Assembly (NCBI GenBank): GCA_021808195.1
Contig: JAKBCE010000021.1
Location: 1-64,000, forward strand
Length of the DNA: 64,000 nt
Origin: Pseudomonadota bacterium
Lineage (GTDB): Bacteria > Pseudomonadota > Gammaproteobacteria > Steroidobacterales > Steroidobacteraceae
Direction of reading: 5' to 3'
Positions 46,103 to 55,670 of the stretch are shown in pieces. The stretch's first letter is position 1, and each line of letters begins with the position of its first letter. Position numbers and translations under genes: made by a program. The notes under the pieces are model-generated. The model searched no databases, was not told the DNA's origin, and was given only the letters and a program-made list of their open reading frames with translations.

Positions 46103-47341
46103 ATGACCTTGCGCCTGAGCCTCGACGCCTTACCAGATTCGATTTACGCCGCGGAGTTGCAGAAGGATCCGCCGAGTACCCGTTTTCCCGGTGCGCTCGA
46201 GGAGCAGTTCGTGCGCAGCACCCTGCGCGACAGCCGTTCCATCGTGCGCTTCGCATGTACCCTGACGGTGCTGCTGATCGCAGTGCGCGGCGTTCAGATG
46301 CTGATCAACCATCAGGCGTTGCCGCTCAATGGGGGAATCGCCCCAATGGTCGGTGTCTCCAGTATCGTGCTGGCGTGGCTCGCCTGGAGCCGTCGTTACG
46401 AGCGTTGGTACTTGCCGGTTGCGTGGGTGCTCGTCCCCCTGCGCAATATCCTCATCGCCGTCCAGGCGGTGCATGTGGCCATGGCGGGCGAGCCGGATGG
46501 GCTGATGGCGATTCCGCTGCTCATCATCGGCCCATTTTATTTCCTGGGTCTGCCGTTTCGCGCCGGGCTGGTCGCCGCCACGCTCGCCGTGGTGGCAGAG
46601 CTGCTCGCGGCGCATCTGGTGCGCCTGCCGCCCGAGATCGCCACGGGGGCCGCAGGATTTCTACTCACGACACTCGCGGCGTGCGCGGTGGCCGCGCGGC
46701 TGATTGAGCGGCACACGCGCCGGGCTTTCCTCGAGAGGCAGCTGATCGGTGAGCTGGCACAGCAGGATGTGCTCACCTGGACCAAGAACCGGCGCATGTT
46801 CGACGAAAGCCTCGCACAACTGTGGCGGCAGGCGGCGACCGATGGGCGACCTCTGTCGATCTTTCTCATCGACATCGATTACTTCAAGGCCTACAACGAT
46901 CGCTACGGCCATCAGGCCGGCGATGAGGCGCTGCGCCAGGCGGCGCAGGCGATCCAGGGCTGTGCGCGCCGGCCGCTCGACCTGGTGGCCCGTTACGGCG
47001 GGGAGGAGTTCGGCGCCATTCTGTACGACACCGGCCGTACGGGCGCGCAGGAAACCGCTGAGGCCATGCGTCGCTCGGTGCAGGCGCTCTCGATCGAACA
47101 TGATGGCTCGCGGTGTGGCGAGGTGTTGACCATCAGCGTGGGTGTGGCGGTCGTCGAGCCGACCGCATGGCGTAATCCGTACGGGGCGCTGCAGCTGGCG
47201 GACGAGGCGCTCTATCAGGCCAAATCGAAGGGCCGAAATCGGGTCGAGCTGATGGATGACGTGGCGCACCGGCTGTTGGTGACCGGCGAGTTCTCCAAGG
47301 ACATCATCGCGCATCTGAAGCGCGATGTGCGGGCAGGCTGA
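46103..47341 (+). CDS. membrane diguanylate cyclase with inhibitory site
   Basis: A 412-residue protein. An N-terminal membrane module of about five or six helices (residues 50-215) is followed by a GGDEF domain with IDIDYFKAYNDRYGH, GGEEF at 299-303 and the I-site RxxD (RPLD, 290-293) five residues before it, so c-di-GMP synthesis with product inhibition is expected. An in-frame stop lies immediately before the ATG and no Shine-Dalgarno is visible; TATGCT six bases upstream hints at a leaderless transcript. The signal sensed by the membrane part is unknown. Confidence 0.9.
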   Translation: MTLRLSLDALPDSIYAAELQKDPPSTRFPGALEEQFVRSTLRDSRSIVRFACTLTVLLIAVRGVQMLINHQALPLNGGIAPMVGVSSIVLAWLAWSRRYERWYLPVAWVLVPLRNILIAVQAVHVAMAGEPDGLMAIPLLIIGPFYFLGLPFRAGLVAATLAVVAELLAAHLVRLPPEIATGAAGFLLTTLAACAVAARLIERHTRRAFLERQLIGELAQQDVLTWTKNRRMFDESLAQLWRQAATDGRPLSIFLIDIDYFKAYNDRYGHQAGDEALRQAAQAIQGCARRPLDLVARYGGEEFGAILYDTGRTGAQETAEAMRRSVQALSIEHDGSRCGEVLTISVGVAVVEPTAWRNPYGALQLADEALYQAKSKGRNRVELMDDVAHRLLVTGEFSKDIIAHLKRDVRAG

Positions 47342-47643
47342 TTCGGCGGCTCAGGCCCCCTGGCGAGCGGTACGTCCCGCTCCGGTGCCGACGAGCAGGG
47401 CCGTGGAGCGCCCGCATCTGACCGGCGCGCCAGGCTGCGTTACGAAGTGCGCTTGGTGCCGATCGGGCTGATTTAATATACAGTCAAATTGAGGGACGTT
47501 GCTCGAGTCGAGTGGCGCTGGCCGGTGGCAATGCCGCAGCCGCCTCGCAGAAGCGTCGGCTGCCGCACATCCCGCGCGGCTGTGGTGCGCCGCACGGCAC
47601 ATAAGTCATATGCGAAAGCGCGCTAAAATAATTAACAGAATAG
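47342..47643. other. intergenic region between two cyclase genes
   Basis: About 300 bases. AT-rich patches at 47471-47490 and 47619-47643, the latter with TAAAAT at 47624-47629, are the likely promoter region for the next gene. Nothing else is recognised. Confidence 0.35.
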
Positions 47644-48834
47644 ATGCTGCGCAGGCACGTCGGCATGAGTTCGAGTGAGCCCGAAACGAGCCATCAGGGG
47701 GCCGATCTGGAGCGGCTGCGCCTCGTTTACGGCAATTTCCCTTTCATGCTGACCGGGGCCATGACCGCCGCCTGCGTTCTGGTCGCGATGCTCTACCGTG
47801 CCGAGCCGCGGCCCGTGCTGGCGGTCTGGCTCGGGCTCGTTACGCTGCTCTCGCTGTCGCGCCAGATCGAGAGTCGCACGTTTCGGCGTGATCCGTATGC
47901 ACGCTCTGCCGCGCAGTGGATCCGGCGGCTCGAGATTTCGACCGCCATCTCGGGGCTGATCTGGGGCGCTGGGGCTGCGGTGTTCATGCCCCGTGGTGAT
48001 GTGGCGCACCAGATGCTCACCGTGCTGCTGTTTACGGGCGTCATTGCGGGAGCCATGACCTCCTACGGGGCGATGTGGCGCTGCTACATGATCTTCATGA
48101 TCCCCGTGGCCTCGATGATTGAGTGGCGCCTGCTCACCGATGGGCTCGCGCTGCACTATCTGCTGGCATTCGTGAACATCGTGTACGTGGCCGTCGTGGC
48201 CTACTCGGCCTACAAGACGGATCGGACCATCGGCAAGGTGCTCGATGTCACCGCCGAAAATGCTCAGTTAACTCGCGCGCTGCAGTATCAGGCCACGCAC
48301 GACGCGCTCGTCGATCTGGTCAATCACCGTGAGTTCAACGTGCGATTGCGCGAAGTCGCCGAACTCGGGCGCGAGCCCTGCGCGCTGGTGTTCATCGACC
48401 TCGATCGATTCAAGGAGATCAACGATCTCGGCGGACATGCTGCCGGCGATGAGGCGCTGCGGCGGGTGAGCGAGATTCTCAAGGCGCAAGTGCGCTCGAC
48501 CGACACCGCGGCACGACTGGGCGGGGATGAGTTCGCGTTGCTGCTGCCGGGCTGTCCGCGCGAGCGTGCCGAGCAGGTGGCGGCAGCGGCACTGACGGCG
48601 ATCGAGCAGTTCGTGCTGCACTGGGAAGGTGGGCAATATTTCCGCGTCGGCGCGAGCATGGGAGTCGCCTATTGCGCCGCTGGCGAGGCGGATGCGGCGG
48701 CGCTGCTGCGCGTGGCGGATGCGGCCTGCTATGCGGCGAAGAATGCAGGCCGCGGTCGGATCGAGGTGCGCCGTGCCGAGCGGCTGCGCGAGCCGAGTCA
48801 TTTCGAACTCGAGGTGTTGCGCTCATCGAGTTGA
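47644..48834 (+). CDS. membrane diguanylate cyclase with inhibitory site
   Basis: A 396-residue protein with about five or six membrane helices in residues 30-200 (FMLTGAMTAACVLVAMLY, VLLFTGVIAGAMTSYGAM, LAFVNIVYVAVVAYSAY) and a C-terminal GGDEF domain: FIDLDRFKEINDLGGH, GGDEF at 293-297, and the I-site RSTD at 284-287. It is predicted to make c-di-GMP under product control. The membrane part resembles the MASE-like sensors but I cannot name the type. An ATG at 47665 is a reasonable alternative start. It is a neighbour of a similar cyclase but the sequences differ enough that recent duplication is unlikely. Confidence 0.9.
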   Translation: MLRRHVGMSSSEPETSHQGADLERLRLVYGNFPFMLTGAMTAACVLVAMLYRAEPRPVLAVWLGLVTLLSLSRQIESRTFRRDPYARSAAQWIRRLEISTAISGLIWGAGAAVFMPRGDVAHQMLTVLLFTGVIAGAMTSYGAMWRCYMIFMIPVASMIEWRLLTDGLALHYLLAFVNIVYVAVVAYSAYKTDRTIGKVLDVTAENAQLTRALQYQATHDALVDLVNHREFNVRLREVAELGREPCALVFIDLDRFKEINDLGGHAAGDEALRRVSEILKAQVRSTDTAARLGGDEFALLLPGCPRERAEQVAAAALTAIEQFVLHWEGGQYFRVGASMGVAYCAAGEADAAALLRVADAACYAAKNAGRGRIEVRRAERLREPSHFELEVLRSSS

Positions 48835-48916
48835 GCGTGGCGGGCAGGCCTGCGCTCGTGGGCGGGAATCAGGTATGCGATCGTCGGTCCGTGCCGCTAC
48901 ACTTCACCCCGGCAGC

Positions 48917-48992
48917 GCCCCCGTAGCTCAGTGGATAGAGCGACCGCCTCCTAAGCGGTAGGTCGTCGGTTCAACTCCGGCCGGGGGCGCCA
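48917..48992 (+). tRNA. tRNA-Arg (anticodon CCT)
   Basis: A complete 76-base cloverleaf including an encoded CCA. The acceptor stem GCCCCCG pairs with CGGGGGC, U8 and A9 follow, the D arm is GCTCAGTGGATAGAGC, the anticodon stem ACCGC/GCGGT encloses the loop CTCCTAA with anticodon CCT, and the T loop is TTCAACT in GGTTCAACTCC. It reads AGG codons, which are rare in such GC-rich genomes. Confidence 0.95.
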
Positions 48993-49330
48993 TCTGCCGA
49001 GGGCTGAGAGTCTGAGCTGCGCTGCGCCGGCCCGTCAGCTTCCACTTCGCCCTCGAGGGTCGCCTCCGGCGGCCGGGACTGACGCTCGCCGGCGGTGAAA
49101 GCCGCCCAGATGATGCACACGATCCACACGGGTAGAAAGATGACGGCATTGATGTGCAGGCCGAGCAGGATCGGCACCAGTACTGCTGCACTGACCACCA
49201 GCATGACCGCGGCGCCGATGCGGCTCGAGTACGCCAGGCCGATGGGCCCGAAGAAAAAGGCGAGGGCGATGGCGGTGAGCAGGGGCTTCCCGGACCTCTC
49301 CCGAATGGGGCTGACGTCACTGCGACTCAT
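48971..49330 (-). CDS. small membrane protein overlapping the tRNA antisense
   Basis: A 119-residue protein with two or three hydrophobic helices (LLTAIALAFFFGPIGLAYS, AAVMLVVSAAVLVPILLGL, AVIFLPVWIVCIIWAAF) after a basic N terminus. The start at 49330 gives a compact protein; the longer frame adds low-complexity sequence. The Ser/Gly/Pro-rich tail reads into the antisense of the tRNA 3' end by 22 bases, so the natural stop might differ or the overlap may be genuine. No family is recognised. Confidence 0.5.
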   Translation of the reverse strand: MSRSDVSPIRERSGKPLLTAIALAFFFGPIGLAYSSRIGAAVMLVVSAAVLVPILLGLHINAVIFLPVWIVCIIWAAFTAGERQSRPPEATLEGEVEADGPAQRSSDSQPSADGAPGRS

Positions 49331-49526
49331 GAGGGGGCTCGCGCGTGCGGATCGGTACGGGGCACTATACTCCTTCGCATGATGCCGCCGCCCCTCATCG
49401 GCAGAGCCCAGGGCCGCACTGCGCAGGCGAGCCGCTGCGATCGGCATCACAGTTCGCAGCGCTGCAGGCGGAGCGGCGCGGGCCACGCCCTACAATCCGG
49501 CCTGGAGCTGCCGTCACCCCTTCATT

Positions 49527-50018
49527 GTGCCGAGATTCCCTCCCGAGCGCGCGCGCCGCGCCCACCCGTCGCAGTTAGAGCTCGAGCGGCGCAGCGAGCC
49601 GGACCGGCGCATCAGTGTGGTGCGCGCGCTGCTCTACGGCAGCGTGCGACCGCGCCGCCGGGGGCCGCGCCGCAGCGGCGAGCAGCGCATCGGGGCGGTC
49701 GATTGGCACCATCCCTGGTGGCTCGCGATCGGCGTGCTGGTCGTGGCGCTCTCCTGTGCCGATGCGGCCCTGACGCTGCTGTTGATCGACAGCGGAGCCT
49801 ACGAGGTCAACCCGCTGCTGGCCCCTCTGGTGCGCGGCTCGGCCGTGGCGTTCATCCTGTTCAAAGTGGCGCTCACTGGCGGCGGCATCGTCTGTTTGAC
49901 GCTGCTTGCCCGGGCGAAGCTCTTCGGTCGCTTGCCGGTGAGACTCATCTTCTACGGCATATTGCTCGGATACATCGTACTAATTCTCTACGAGCTGTCG
50001 CTGCTCGGCATGCTGTGA
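49527..50018 (+). CDS. DUF5658-like small membrane protein
   Basis: A 163-residue protein: an Arg-rich cytosolic N terminus of about 60 residues, then three membrane helices (WWLAIGVLVVALSCADAALTLLLI, AFILFKVALTGGGIVCLTLL, LIFYGILLGYIVLILYELSLL). The pattern DAALTLLLIDSGAYEVNPLLAPL, with Asp before the first turn and E-NP after it, and a Lys in the second helix, is that of DUF5658. The role is unknown. A GTG at 49527 is the likeliest start but the N terminus is uncertain. Confidence 0.65.
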   Translation: MPRFPPERARRAHPSQLELERRSEPDRRISVVRALLYGSVRPRRRGPRRSGEQRIGAVDWHHPWWLAIGVLVVALSCADAALTLLLIDSGAYEVNPLLAPLVRGSAVAFILFKVALTGGGIVCLTLLARAKLFGRLPVRLIFYGILLGYIVLILYELSLLGML

Positions 50019-50143
50019 GGCGGCGTGCGCAAATGCGGACCAAACCTGAATCGGAGTTAAACTTCAACCGCTGAGGGCAGATTTCATGTTCCTCGCCTGT
50101 GCCGTTTCCGTTACACTAGCGACTCGTAGTTGCATCTCCCAGC

Positions 50144-53026
50144 ATGCTTGAACCTACACCCCTTTTCGGCGGCAACGCCGACTTCCTGGATACTCTCTAC
50201 GAGCAGTACCTTCGTGACCCAGCAAGCGTAGAGGAACGCTGGCGTCGCTATTTCGAGAGCCTGCCGGGCTTGACGGGCGGTGAGCAGCCGCGAGGCCCGA
50301 TCGAGGCGCAGATCGCCGCGCGGGCCCGCCAGCCACGAGCGTTGGTCGACTCCGCCGGCGGGCGCGGCGCCGATGTCCGCCAGGCAGCGGTCTCGCGTTT
50401 GATTCAGATCTGGATCAATCGCGGCCATCTCGTTGCCAAGATCGACCCGCTGGGGCTCACGCAACGTCCGCGGCCGCACGTGCTCGAGCTTGCCTACTTC
50501 AAGCTCTCCGAGGCGGACCTCGACAGCGAGTTCTACACCGGCAGCCGCATCGAGGCGGTGCCGAAGCGCATGAAGCTGCGTGAGATCCTGCGCGAGCTCG
50601 AGATCATCTACGGTGGTTCGGTGGGAGCGGAGTTTGCGCACATCTCCGACTCGAACGAGCGGCTGTGGCTGCAGGATCACTACCAAGCCGGCCGACTGAA
50701 GCAGCAGTTCAGTTCCGAAGAGAAGCGCAATATCCTCTGGCAGCTCACCGCTGCGGAGGGACACGAGCGTTATCTGCATACTAAATACGTCGGTCAGAAG
50801 CGCTTCTCGCTCGAAGGCGGTGAGACGCTGATTCCGATGCTCGATGACCTGATCCAGAGGGCCGGCAGCGTGGCGGTCGAGGAGGTGGTCATCGGGATGG
50901 CGCACCGCGGCCGTCTCAATGTCCTGGTCAATCTGCTCGGCAAACCCCCCTCACTGCTGTTCTCCGAGTTCGAAGGCAATTATGACCTGAGCCATCTGAA
51001 GGGCTCGGGCGATGTGAAGTACCACAAGGGCTTCTCGGCCGATCTGCGCACGCCGGCGGGCAACGTGCATACCGTGCTCGCGTTCAATCCCTCGCATCTG
51101 GAGGTCGTCAACCCCGTGGTGGAGGGCTCGGTGCGCGCCCGCCAGGAGCGGCGTGAGGACGAGCAGGGAGAGCGCGTGCTGCCCGTGTTGATTCACGGCG
51201 ATGCGGCGTTCGCGGGACAGGGCGTGGTGATGGAGACACTGCAGCTCTCGCAGGCACGGGGCTACCGCACCGGCGGCACGCTGCACCTGGTGATCAACAA
51301 CCAGGTGGGCTTCACGACCTCTGATCCGAATGATGCGCGCTCGACGCTCTATTGCAGCGACGTCGCCAAGATGCTCGAGGCGCCGATATTCCACGTCAAC
51401 GGGGACGATCCGGAGGCGGCGGTGTTCGTGACGCGCCTCGCGCTCGAGTACCGCATGCGCTTTCGCAAGGACGTCGTGATCGACCTGGTGTGCTATCGCC
51501 GCCTGGGACACAACGAAGCGGACGAGCCGGCTGCCACGCAGCCGCAGATGTATCAGATCATCCGCCAGCATCCGACCACACGGGTGCTCTATGCGGATCG
51601 GTTGATTGCCGAAGGGGTGGTGCAGAAGTCCGATCCGGATGCGCTCGTGGCGCAGTATCGCGAGGGGCTCGATCAGGGTAAGCCCCTGGCGCGCGCCGCG
51701 CTCGGTATGATCGGCAATCAGTTCACGGTGGACTGGTCACGCTACGCGCAATCGGATTGGACCGAGAAGGTGGGCACCGGCGTTGAGATGAAACGCCTGA
51801 AGTCCCTTGGCGAGCGTCTCACGCAGTTGCCGCAGTGGCTGTCGCTGCATCCGCGCGTCGCTCACATCATGAAGAACCGGGTGCAGATGCATGCCGGGGA
51901 GTTGGCACTCGACTGGGGCTGCGCCGAAACGCTGGCATATGCCTCGCTGGTCGAGGACGGTTATTCGGTGCGCTTGAGCGGTCAGGACTGCGGCCGCGGC
52001 ACATTCTTCCATCGTCACGCGGTGCTGCACGATCAGGGCAGTCCCCAGGTGTACATCCCGCTGCAGCATCTGGCCGATCGCCAGCCGCGTGTGCAGATCA
52101 TCGACTCGGTGCTCTCCGAAGAGGCGGTGATGGGCTTCGAGTACGGTTACTCGACCACTGAGCCGGGGTGTCTGACGATCTGGGAGGGACAGTTCGGCGA
52201 TTTCGCCAACGGTGCACAGGTCATCATTGACCAGTTCATCAGCTCCGGTGAGGCCAAGTGGGAACGGTACTGCGGCCTGGTGCTGTTCCTGCCGCATGGA
52301 TACGAAGGACAGGGACCGGAGCACTCCTCGGCGCGCCTGGAGCGATTCCTGCAGCTGTGCGCCGAGTCGAACATGCAGGTGTGCGTGCCCTCGACCCCGG
52401 CGCAGATGTTCCACATGCTGCGCCGGCAGATGCTCCAACCGTTCCGTAAGCCGCTGATCGTGATGACCCCGAAGAGCCTGCTGCGCCACGAATTGTCGGT
52501 CTCGGCGCTGGAGGATCTGGCGAGTGGTGGATTCGCCCGCGTGATCGATGAGGTCGATGACATCGAGGCGCGCGAGGTGCGCCGCGCGGTGTTCTGCAGC
52601 GGCAAGGTGTACTTCGACCTGCTCAAGGCGCGGCGCGCTTCGGGCATCCGCGACGTGGCGCTGGTACGCATCGAGCAGCTCTACCCGTTCCCCACCGAAG
52701 AGTACCGGGCAGTGCTCGATCGCTACCCGAATCTGCGCGAGGTGGTCTGGTGTCAGGAAGAGCCGCAGAACCAGGGCGCGTGGTATCAGATCCGCCACCG
52801 GCTGGAGGAGCCGCTCGATAAGGGCGCCGAAGTGCTCTATGCCGGCCGCGCGCCGGCTGCCGCGCCGGCCACCGGCATCGGCAAGTCCCACGAGCGCGAG
52901 CAGCAGACACTGGTCGATGCGGCGCTGCACGCGACGACCACGGAGAATTCGGCGCGCAAGACCCCGCGCCTGACGCACGCCCGCGGCCGCAAGAGCAGCG
53001 CGGCCCCGATGAGAAAGAGCTCATGA
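50144..53026 (+). CDS. sucA: 2-oxoglutarate dehydrogenase E1
   Basis: A 960-residue thiamine-diphosphate enzyme that decarboxylates 2-oxoglutarate in the citric-acid cycle. Landmarks are the N-terminal E2-binding region ([13 protein letters not shown]), [36 protein letters not shown] (cofactor site), [14 protein letters not shown] and the mid region [25 protein letters not shown], read in parts. It heads the sucA-sucB-lpd operon with 4-base and 2-base joins. A TACACT at 50112-50117 may be the -10; the leader would be about 20 bases and lacks a Shine-Dalgarno. Confidence 0.97.
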   Translation: MLEPTPLFGGNADFLDTLYEQYLRDPASVEERWRRYFESLPGLTGGEQPRGPIEAQIAARARQPRALVDSAGGRGADVRQAAVSRLIQIWINRGHLVAKIDPLGLTQRPRPHVLELAYFKLSEADLDSEFYTGSRIEAVPKRMKLREILRELEIIYGGSVGAEFAHISDSNERLWLQDHYQAGRLKQQFSSEEKRNILWQLTAAEGHERYLHTKYVGQKRFSLEGGETLIPMLDDLIQRAGSVAVEEVVIGMAHRGRLNVLVNLLGKPPSLLFSEFEGNYDLSHLKGSGDVKYHKGFSADLRTPAGNVHTVLAFNPSHLEVVNPVVEGSVRARQERREDEQGERVLPVLIHGDAAFAGQGVVMETLQLSQARGYRTGGTLHLVINNQVGFTTSDPNDARSTLYCSDVAKMLEAPIFHVNGDDPEAAVFVTRLALEYRMRFRKDVVIDLVCYRRLGHNEADEPAATQPQMYQIIRQHPTTRVLYADRLIAEGVVQKSDPDALVAQYREGLDQGKPLARAALGMIGNQFTVDWSRYAQSDWTEKVGTGVEMKRLKSLGERLTQLPQWLSLHPRVAHIMKNRVQMHAGELALDWGCAETLAYASLVEDGYSVRLSGQDCGRGTFFHRHAVLHDQGSPQVYIPLQHLADRQPRVQIIDSVLSEEAVMGFEYGYSTTEPGCLTIWEGQFGDFANGAQVIIDQFISSGEAKWERYCGLVLFLPHGYEGQGPEHSSARLERFLQLCAESNMQVCVPSTPAQMFHMLRRQMLQPFRKPLIVMTPKSLLRHELSVSALEDLASGGFARVIDEVDDIEAREVRRAVFCSGKVYFDLLKARRASGIRDVALVRIEQLYPFPTEEYRAVLDRYPNLREVVWCQEEPQNQGAWYQIRHRLEEPLDKGAEVLYAGRAPAAAPATGIGKSHEREQQTLVDAALHATTTENSARKTPRLTHARGRKSSAAPMRKSS

Positions 53027-54240
53027 CGACTGAAATCAAAGTTCCGCAACTTCCGGAATCCGTTTCTGACGCAACGCTGGTGGCCTGGCACAAGAAGCCG
53101 GGTGATTCGGTGCGGCGCGACGAGAACCTTGCCGATCTCGAGACCGACAAAGTGGTGCTCGAGGTTCCCTCCCCGGCCGACGGGGTGCTGCGCGAGCTGA
53201 AGGTGGCCGGCGGCACGGTGGTGAATAGCGGCCAGGTGCTGGCGTTGATCGAGGAGGGCGCGGTGCAGAGCGCGGCCCCGGCGCCCGCTGCGGCGCCCGA
53301 GCCCGCGGGCAAGCCCGGTGGCAGCGCCACGGCTGTGCCGGCGGGTAAGGTCGAGGCCGGCGCAGAGAAGGACAAAGAGAAGTTGAGTCCCGCCGTGCGT
53401 CGTCTGGTGGAGGAGAACCGCATCGATCCGGGTGCGATACCCGCGAGCGGCCGCGACGGCCGGTTGACCAAGTCCGATGTGGTCGGATTTCTCGGCAAGC
53501 AGCAGCCGGCCGCTGCGGCTGGGGTGGCTGCCGCCGGGGCTCGTGCCGAACAGCGTGTGCCGATGACGCGCCTGCGGCAGCGGATCGCTCAGCGCATGGT
53601 CGAAGCCCAGTCAACGCAGGCTCTGCTGACGTCCTTCAACGAGGTGGATCTGACAGCGGTGCAGCAGCTGCGGGCCCGCCACAAGGACCGGTTCGAGAAG
53701 GAGCATGGCGTGAAGCTCGGCTTCATGTCCTTCTTCGTCAAAGCGTGCATCGAGGCGCTGAAGAAGTTCCCGGTGGTCAATGCATCGGTGGACGGTACCG
53801 ATATCGTCTATCACGAGTTCTACGACATCGGCGTGGCGGTGTCGACCGATCGGGGTCTGGTGGTGCCGATCGTGCGCGACGCGGATGCGAAGGGCTTTGC
53901 GGCCATCGAGAAGGAGATCGGCGAGTACGCGAAGAAGGCGCGCGCCGGTGCAATTTCTTTGGAGGATCTGACCGGCGGCACCTTTACGATCACCAACGGC
54001 GGGGTGTTCGGCTCGCTGATGTCCACGCCGATCGTCAATGCCCCGCAGAGCGCCATTCTCGGCATGCACAAGATCCAGGACCGGCCGATGGTCGTCGACG
54101 GCCAGATCGCGATTCGGCCGATGATGTACATCGCCATTACTTACGACCATCGCATCATCGATGGACGTGAAGCGGTGCAGTTCCTGGTCACCGTCAAGGA
54201 GTGCCTGGAGGATCCGGGCCGCATGCTGTTGGGGATTTGA
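53023..54240 (+). CDS. sucB: dihydrolipoyllysine succinyltransferase (E2)
   Basis: A 405-residue core protein of the 2-oxoglutarate dehydrogenase complex. The lipoyl domain has Lys43 in [13 protein letters not shown]; an Ala/Pro linker follows; the peripheral-subunit-binding domain is at about 120-155 ([29 protein letters not shown]); and the catalytic domain ends with [12 protein letters not shown], supplying His376 and Asp380. The ATG overlaps the sucA stop by 4 bases. Confidence 0.97.
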   Translation: MTTEIKVPQLPESVSDATLVAWHKKPGDSVRRDENLADLETDKVVLEVPSPADGVLRELKVAGGTVVNSGQVLALIEEGAVQSAAPAPAAAPEPAGKPGGSATAVPAGKVEAGAEKDKEKLSPAVRRLVEENRIDPGAIPASGRDGRLTKSDVVGFLGKQQPAAAAGVAAAGARAEQRVPMTRLRQRIAQRMVEAQSTQALLTSFNEVDLTAVQQLRARHKDRFEKEHGVKLGFMSFFVKACIEALKKFPVVNASVDGTDIVYHEFYDIGVAVSTDRGLVVPIVRDADAKGFAAIEKEIGEYAKKARAGAISLEDLTGGTFTITNGGVFGSLMSTPIVNAPQSAILGMHKIQDRPMVVDGQIAIRPMMYIAITYDHRIIDGREAVQFLVTVKECLEDPGRMLLGI

Positions 54241-54242
54241 TC

Positions 54243-55670
54243 ATGGCAGACTCATTCGACGTCATCGTGATCGGCGGTGGACCGGCCGGCTATCCGGCGG
54301 CAATCCGCGCCGGCCAGAACAAACTAACCGTGGCGTGCATCGATCAGTGGCGCAATCGGGATGGCAGTTATGCCTTTGGCGGGACCTGCCTCAATGCCGG
54401 CTGCATCCCATCGAAGGCGCTACTCGAGTCGAGTGAGCTCTACACCCGTGCTCGCGAGGAGTTCGCCGTGCACGGGATCCAGGTGGCGGATGTCGGCTTT
54501 GACGTTGCGCAGATGCAGAAGCGCAAATCCGGCATCGTCAAGACCAGCACCCAGGGGATCAACGCGCTGTTCAAGGCGAGTGGCGTCACTGCGCTGCAGG
54601 GCCACGGCAAGCTGCTACCCGGCCGGCGCGTGCAGTTCACCGCCGCCGACGGGACCCGGCGCGAGCTGACCGCCAAACACGTCATTCTCGCCTCCGGTTC
54701 GGAGCCGGCGGAGCTGAAAGTTGCGCCTTTCAAGGCACCGCACATCATCGATTCATGGGGCGCGCTCGATCTGCAGTCCGTCCCGAAGCGCCTCGGGGTC
54801 ATCGGGGCGGGGGTGATCGGACTCGAGCTCGGCAGCGTCTGGCGTCGACTCGGCAGCCAGGTGACGGTGCTCGAGGCGCTGCCGGAGTTCCTCTCGATCG
54901 CCGACCAACAGCTCGCCAAGGAGGCGGCACGTCACTTCAAGAAGCAGGGACTCGAGATCCGTCTCGGCGCGAAGGTGAGTGGCGCGAAGGTGAGCGGCGA
55001 TGCGGTCGAGGTGAGTTTCGAGGATGCCCAGGGCAAGCACAGCCTCACCGTCGATCGGTTGATCGTGGCCGCCGGCCGGCGACCGTTCACGGCGGATCTG
55101 CTCGCCGAAGGCACCGGTGTGGCGCTCGATCCGCGCGGCTTCATACAGGTCGATGAGCATTGCCGCACGGGCGCCGAGGGCGTGTGGGCGGTCGGGGATT
55201 GCGTGCGCGGCCCGATGCTCGCGCACAAGGGCAAGGAGGAGGGGGTGATGGTGGCCGATCTGATCGCCGGCCACTACGGCGAGGTCAATTACAAGACCAT
55301 CCCGTCGGTGATTTACACCGTTCCGGAGATTGCCTGGGTCGGGCTCACCGAAGAGCAGGTCAAATCGAGCGCGCGTGCCTACAAAGTCGGCGTGTTCCCG
55401 TTCCTCGCGAGCGGCCGCGCCCGCGCCATGGAGCAGGCCCAGGGGTTCGCCAAGATCATCGCCGCACAGGACGATGATGAGATTCTCGGGGTGCACATCA
55501 TCGGGCCGATGGCCGGTGAGCTGATCGCCGAGGCGGTGCTGGCCATGGAATTCTCCGCCAGCAGCGAGGATCTGCAGCGCACCATCCATGCCCATCCGAC
55601 CCTGTCCGAGGCGCTGCATGAGGCGGCGCTGGCCGCCGATAAGCGCGCGATCGACTCGATCAATCGCTAA
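54243..55670 (+). CDS. lpd: dihydrolipoyl dehydrogenase (E3)
   Basis: A 475-residue flavoprotein that reoxidises the lipoyl group with NAD+. The FAD motif is VIGGGPAGYPAA at the N terminus, the redox disulfide is Cys49/Cys54 in GGTCLNAGCIPSK, the NAD site is GVIGAGVIGLELG, and the C-terminal HAHPTLSEALHEA supplies the His-Glu pair. The start at 54243 follows directly on the sucB stop. Its last bases overlap the convergent relA stop by 4 bases. Confidence 0.97.
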   Translation: MADSFDVIVIGGGPAGYPAAIRAGQNKLTVACIDQWRNRDGSYAFGGTCLNAGCIPSKALLESSELYTRAREEFAVHGIQVADVGFDVAQMQKRKSGIVKTSTQGINALFKASGVTALQGHGKLLPGRRVQFTAADGTRRELTAKHVILASGSEPAELKVAPFKAPHIIDSWGALDLQSVPKRLGVIGAGVIGLELGSVWRRLGSQVTVLEALPEFLSIADQQLAKEAARHFKKQGLEIRLGAKVSGAKVSGDAVEVSFEDAQGKHSLTVDRLIVAAGRRPFTADLLAEGTGVALDPRGFIQVDEHCRTGAEGVWAVGDCVRGPMLAHKGKEEGVMVADLIAGHYGEVNYKTIPSVIYTVPEIAWVGLTEEQVKSSARAYKVGVFPFLASGRARAMEQAQGFAKIIAAQDDDEILGVHIIGPMAGELIAEAVLAMEFSASSEDLQRTIHAHPTLSEALHEAALAADKRAIDSINR

